A stretch of DNA of 64,000 nucleotides from Cristatella mucedo (lineage: Eukaryota; Bryozoa; Phylactolaemata; Cristatellidae). Below are positions 62,935 to 64,000 of this stretch, piece by piece (within the stretch, counting starts at the first letter, position 1; every line of letters begins with the position of its first letter). The stretch is taken from positions 2,369,501-2,433,500 of the forward strand of contig WPIO01000026.1 in assembly GCA_009760855.2 (NCBI GenBank), read 5' to 3'. The notes under the pieces are model-generated. The model saw only the letters and a list, made by a program, of their open reading frames with translations. It did not search any database and was not told where the DNA came from. A program made the translations under genes and the position numbers.

Positions 62935-63960
62935 ATGTATCTCCGTCTGTAACTCCCCAAATTCATAAGACCATGTTGGTGTTACGCAGGAGAGTTTCAT
63001 ATAGCGCACTCACAGCTTAGGCGGCTTTCGGTACGCATTCGGTAGCCAACAGACTTCGTCTCACGCAACAAAGAGAAATTGGGAAGCATAGCACAGTCAG
63101 GAGAGCAGTTGAGGTAATGAGTAGCGTGGAAGTAGCAGCTCAGGACCGCTGAAAAGGATGTGCCATAGTCGGCAGTAGGAGAGTAGTTGTCGTTGCGTAA
63201 GAATTGTGGAAGTGAGTTCGACAGCCTAGGACCTGCAGAGCTAAAGCTTCTATCGCCAACGGTCTTTAAGCGGAGGAATGGGACAGCTAATTTATTGTCC
63301 ACACAGGACCCGAGGGCGCAAACAGGCTAAAACTGGTGCAGCAGTTCAGCTAGGTACGAAGAAGCCAAGCCGCGGCGGGCCTTGTGGGTCAGCGTAAGAA
63401 CTTTGCTCTGCTCCCGTTGCTCAACCGGCATCCATCCTAGCTCTTTTAGCAAAGGAGGCTATTTCTCAAAACCTCTGGGACTTGAAGACTAGCCTTTCAG
63501 CCATATTCATAGCCTGCTGCAGTGCCCTAATAGCTTGGCAGCCCAGCCAAAAGGGAATTACAATAATCAAGCCGAGGCAGAACTAAGGAGCTATTTAATT
63601 TTTTTACAAGCAAATGTGGGAGACAACTCCTAATCTTTGATAGGGATCGGACGTGATGGCTAGCTGTAGAAGCAGTCTTCTGAATGAAGCTTTTAAAATT
63701 GAGGCAGCTATCGAAAACGACACCTAAATTTCGAGCACGTTGTGATGGTCGCACAATAGCATCACCTTTAGAAGAGCTAAGCCTTTTAATCCAGCCACAC
63801 GCTTAGGGTGTCCTATTAGCAGCAGTTCGGTTTTATTATCATTTAATTTCAGGAAGTTTTCCGACATCCAGGATCGAATATCGGCAAGGCAAGCATTCAG
63901 TTTCTCAGTTGCCGCAGCAAAGTGCATCCTATCAGGTTATGCGTAGTACCACCTGCTTGG
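62935..63960 (-). mobile_element. LINE-B copy, RT C-terminal half
   Basis: On the minus strand from its 3' end (GACGGAGATACATAGTAG): coding remnants at 62997-63302 (LRLKTVGDRSFSSAGPRLSN), 63527-63754 (RARNLGVVFDSCLNFKSFIQ, then SSLVLPRLDYCNSLLAGL) and 63724-63927 (ADIRSWMSENFLKLNDNKTE). Frames are broken between these pieces. The similarity stops near 63960, just before the window end; the copy is 5'-truncated there or continues beyond in unrecognised form. Confidence 0.85.
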
Positions 63961-64000
63961 CATTCTCGAATAAATTCTCCTTGGCGTTTTTTTGGTTTGA

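Overview
This is a gene-poor, repeat-rich stretch of an animal nuclear genome. The evidence is spliced genes with GT-AG introns, poly(A) signals, long microsatellites and many decayed transposons; nothing looks bacterial, organellar or viral. The two clear genes encode small secreted proteins with VWC-like cysteine frameworks, a type greatly expanded in arthropods, especially chelicerates. An arthropod, possibly a chelicerate, is therefore my best guess, but it is an inference.

Layout. 0-5 kb: a decayed hAT transposase with a nested tRNA-derived SINE, an AT tract with inverted-repeat flanks, and two reversed LINE copies. 5-9 kb: SINE and LINE scraps. 9-11.3 kb: the best-preserved LINE copy (my label LINE-A), an L2/CR1-like reverse transcriptase with one frameshift and an (ATT)n tail. 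11-21 kb: mostly unassigned, with a 200-bp AT tract between 12-bp direct repeats, an inverted SINE pair and a near-perfect 34-bp stem hairpin. 21.2-22.4 kb: weak evidence for a multi-exon gene. 23.4-24.4 and 30.7-31.3 kb: two CpG-rich islands. 25.4-28.1 kb: a complete hAT element with terminal inverted repeats and an 8-bp target duplication, but a broken transposase. 29.7-30.1 kb: a signal-peptide-like ORF and a possible exon. 32-38 kb: a long palindrome, LINE-A tails and SINE-2 copies.

38.5-39.3 kb and 55.0-57.9 kb: two paralogous three-exon genes on the plus strand, each encoding a secreted 12-cysteine VWC-like protein with the same intron positions and phases. Between and after them lie more LINE-A and LINE-B copies, an unclassified dispersed repeat, a 445-bp polypurine tract and long (TGTGTC)n and (CT)n arrays. 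The window ends in a reversed LINE-B copy.

The two VWC-like genes probably arose by duplication, followed by about 16 kb of transposon insertion between them. SINE-2 carries a 3' end resembling the LINE-A tail, so LINE-A probably supplied the machinery that moved it. I found no convincing new multi-gene system. The main points of interest are the VWC-like pair, a shared YPDD change in the LINE-A catalytic motif, the SINE/LINE tail match and several strong inverted-repeat structures.
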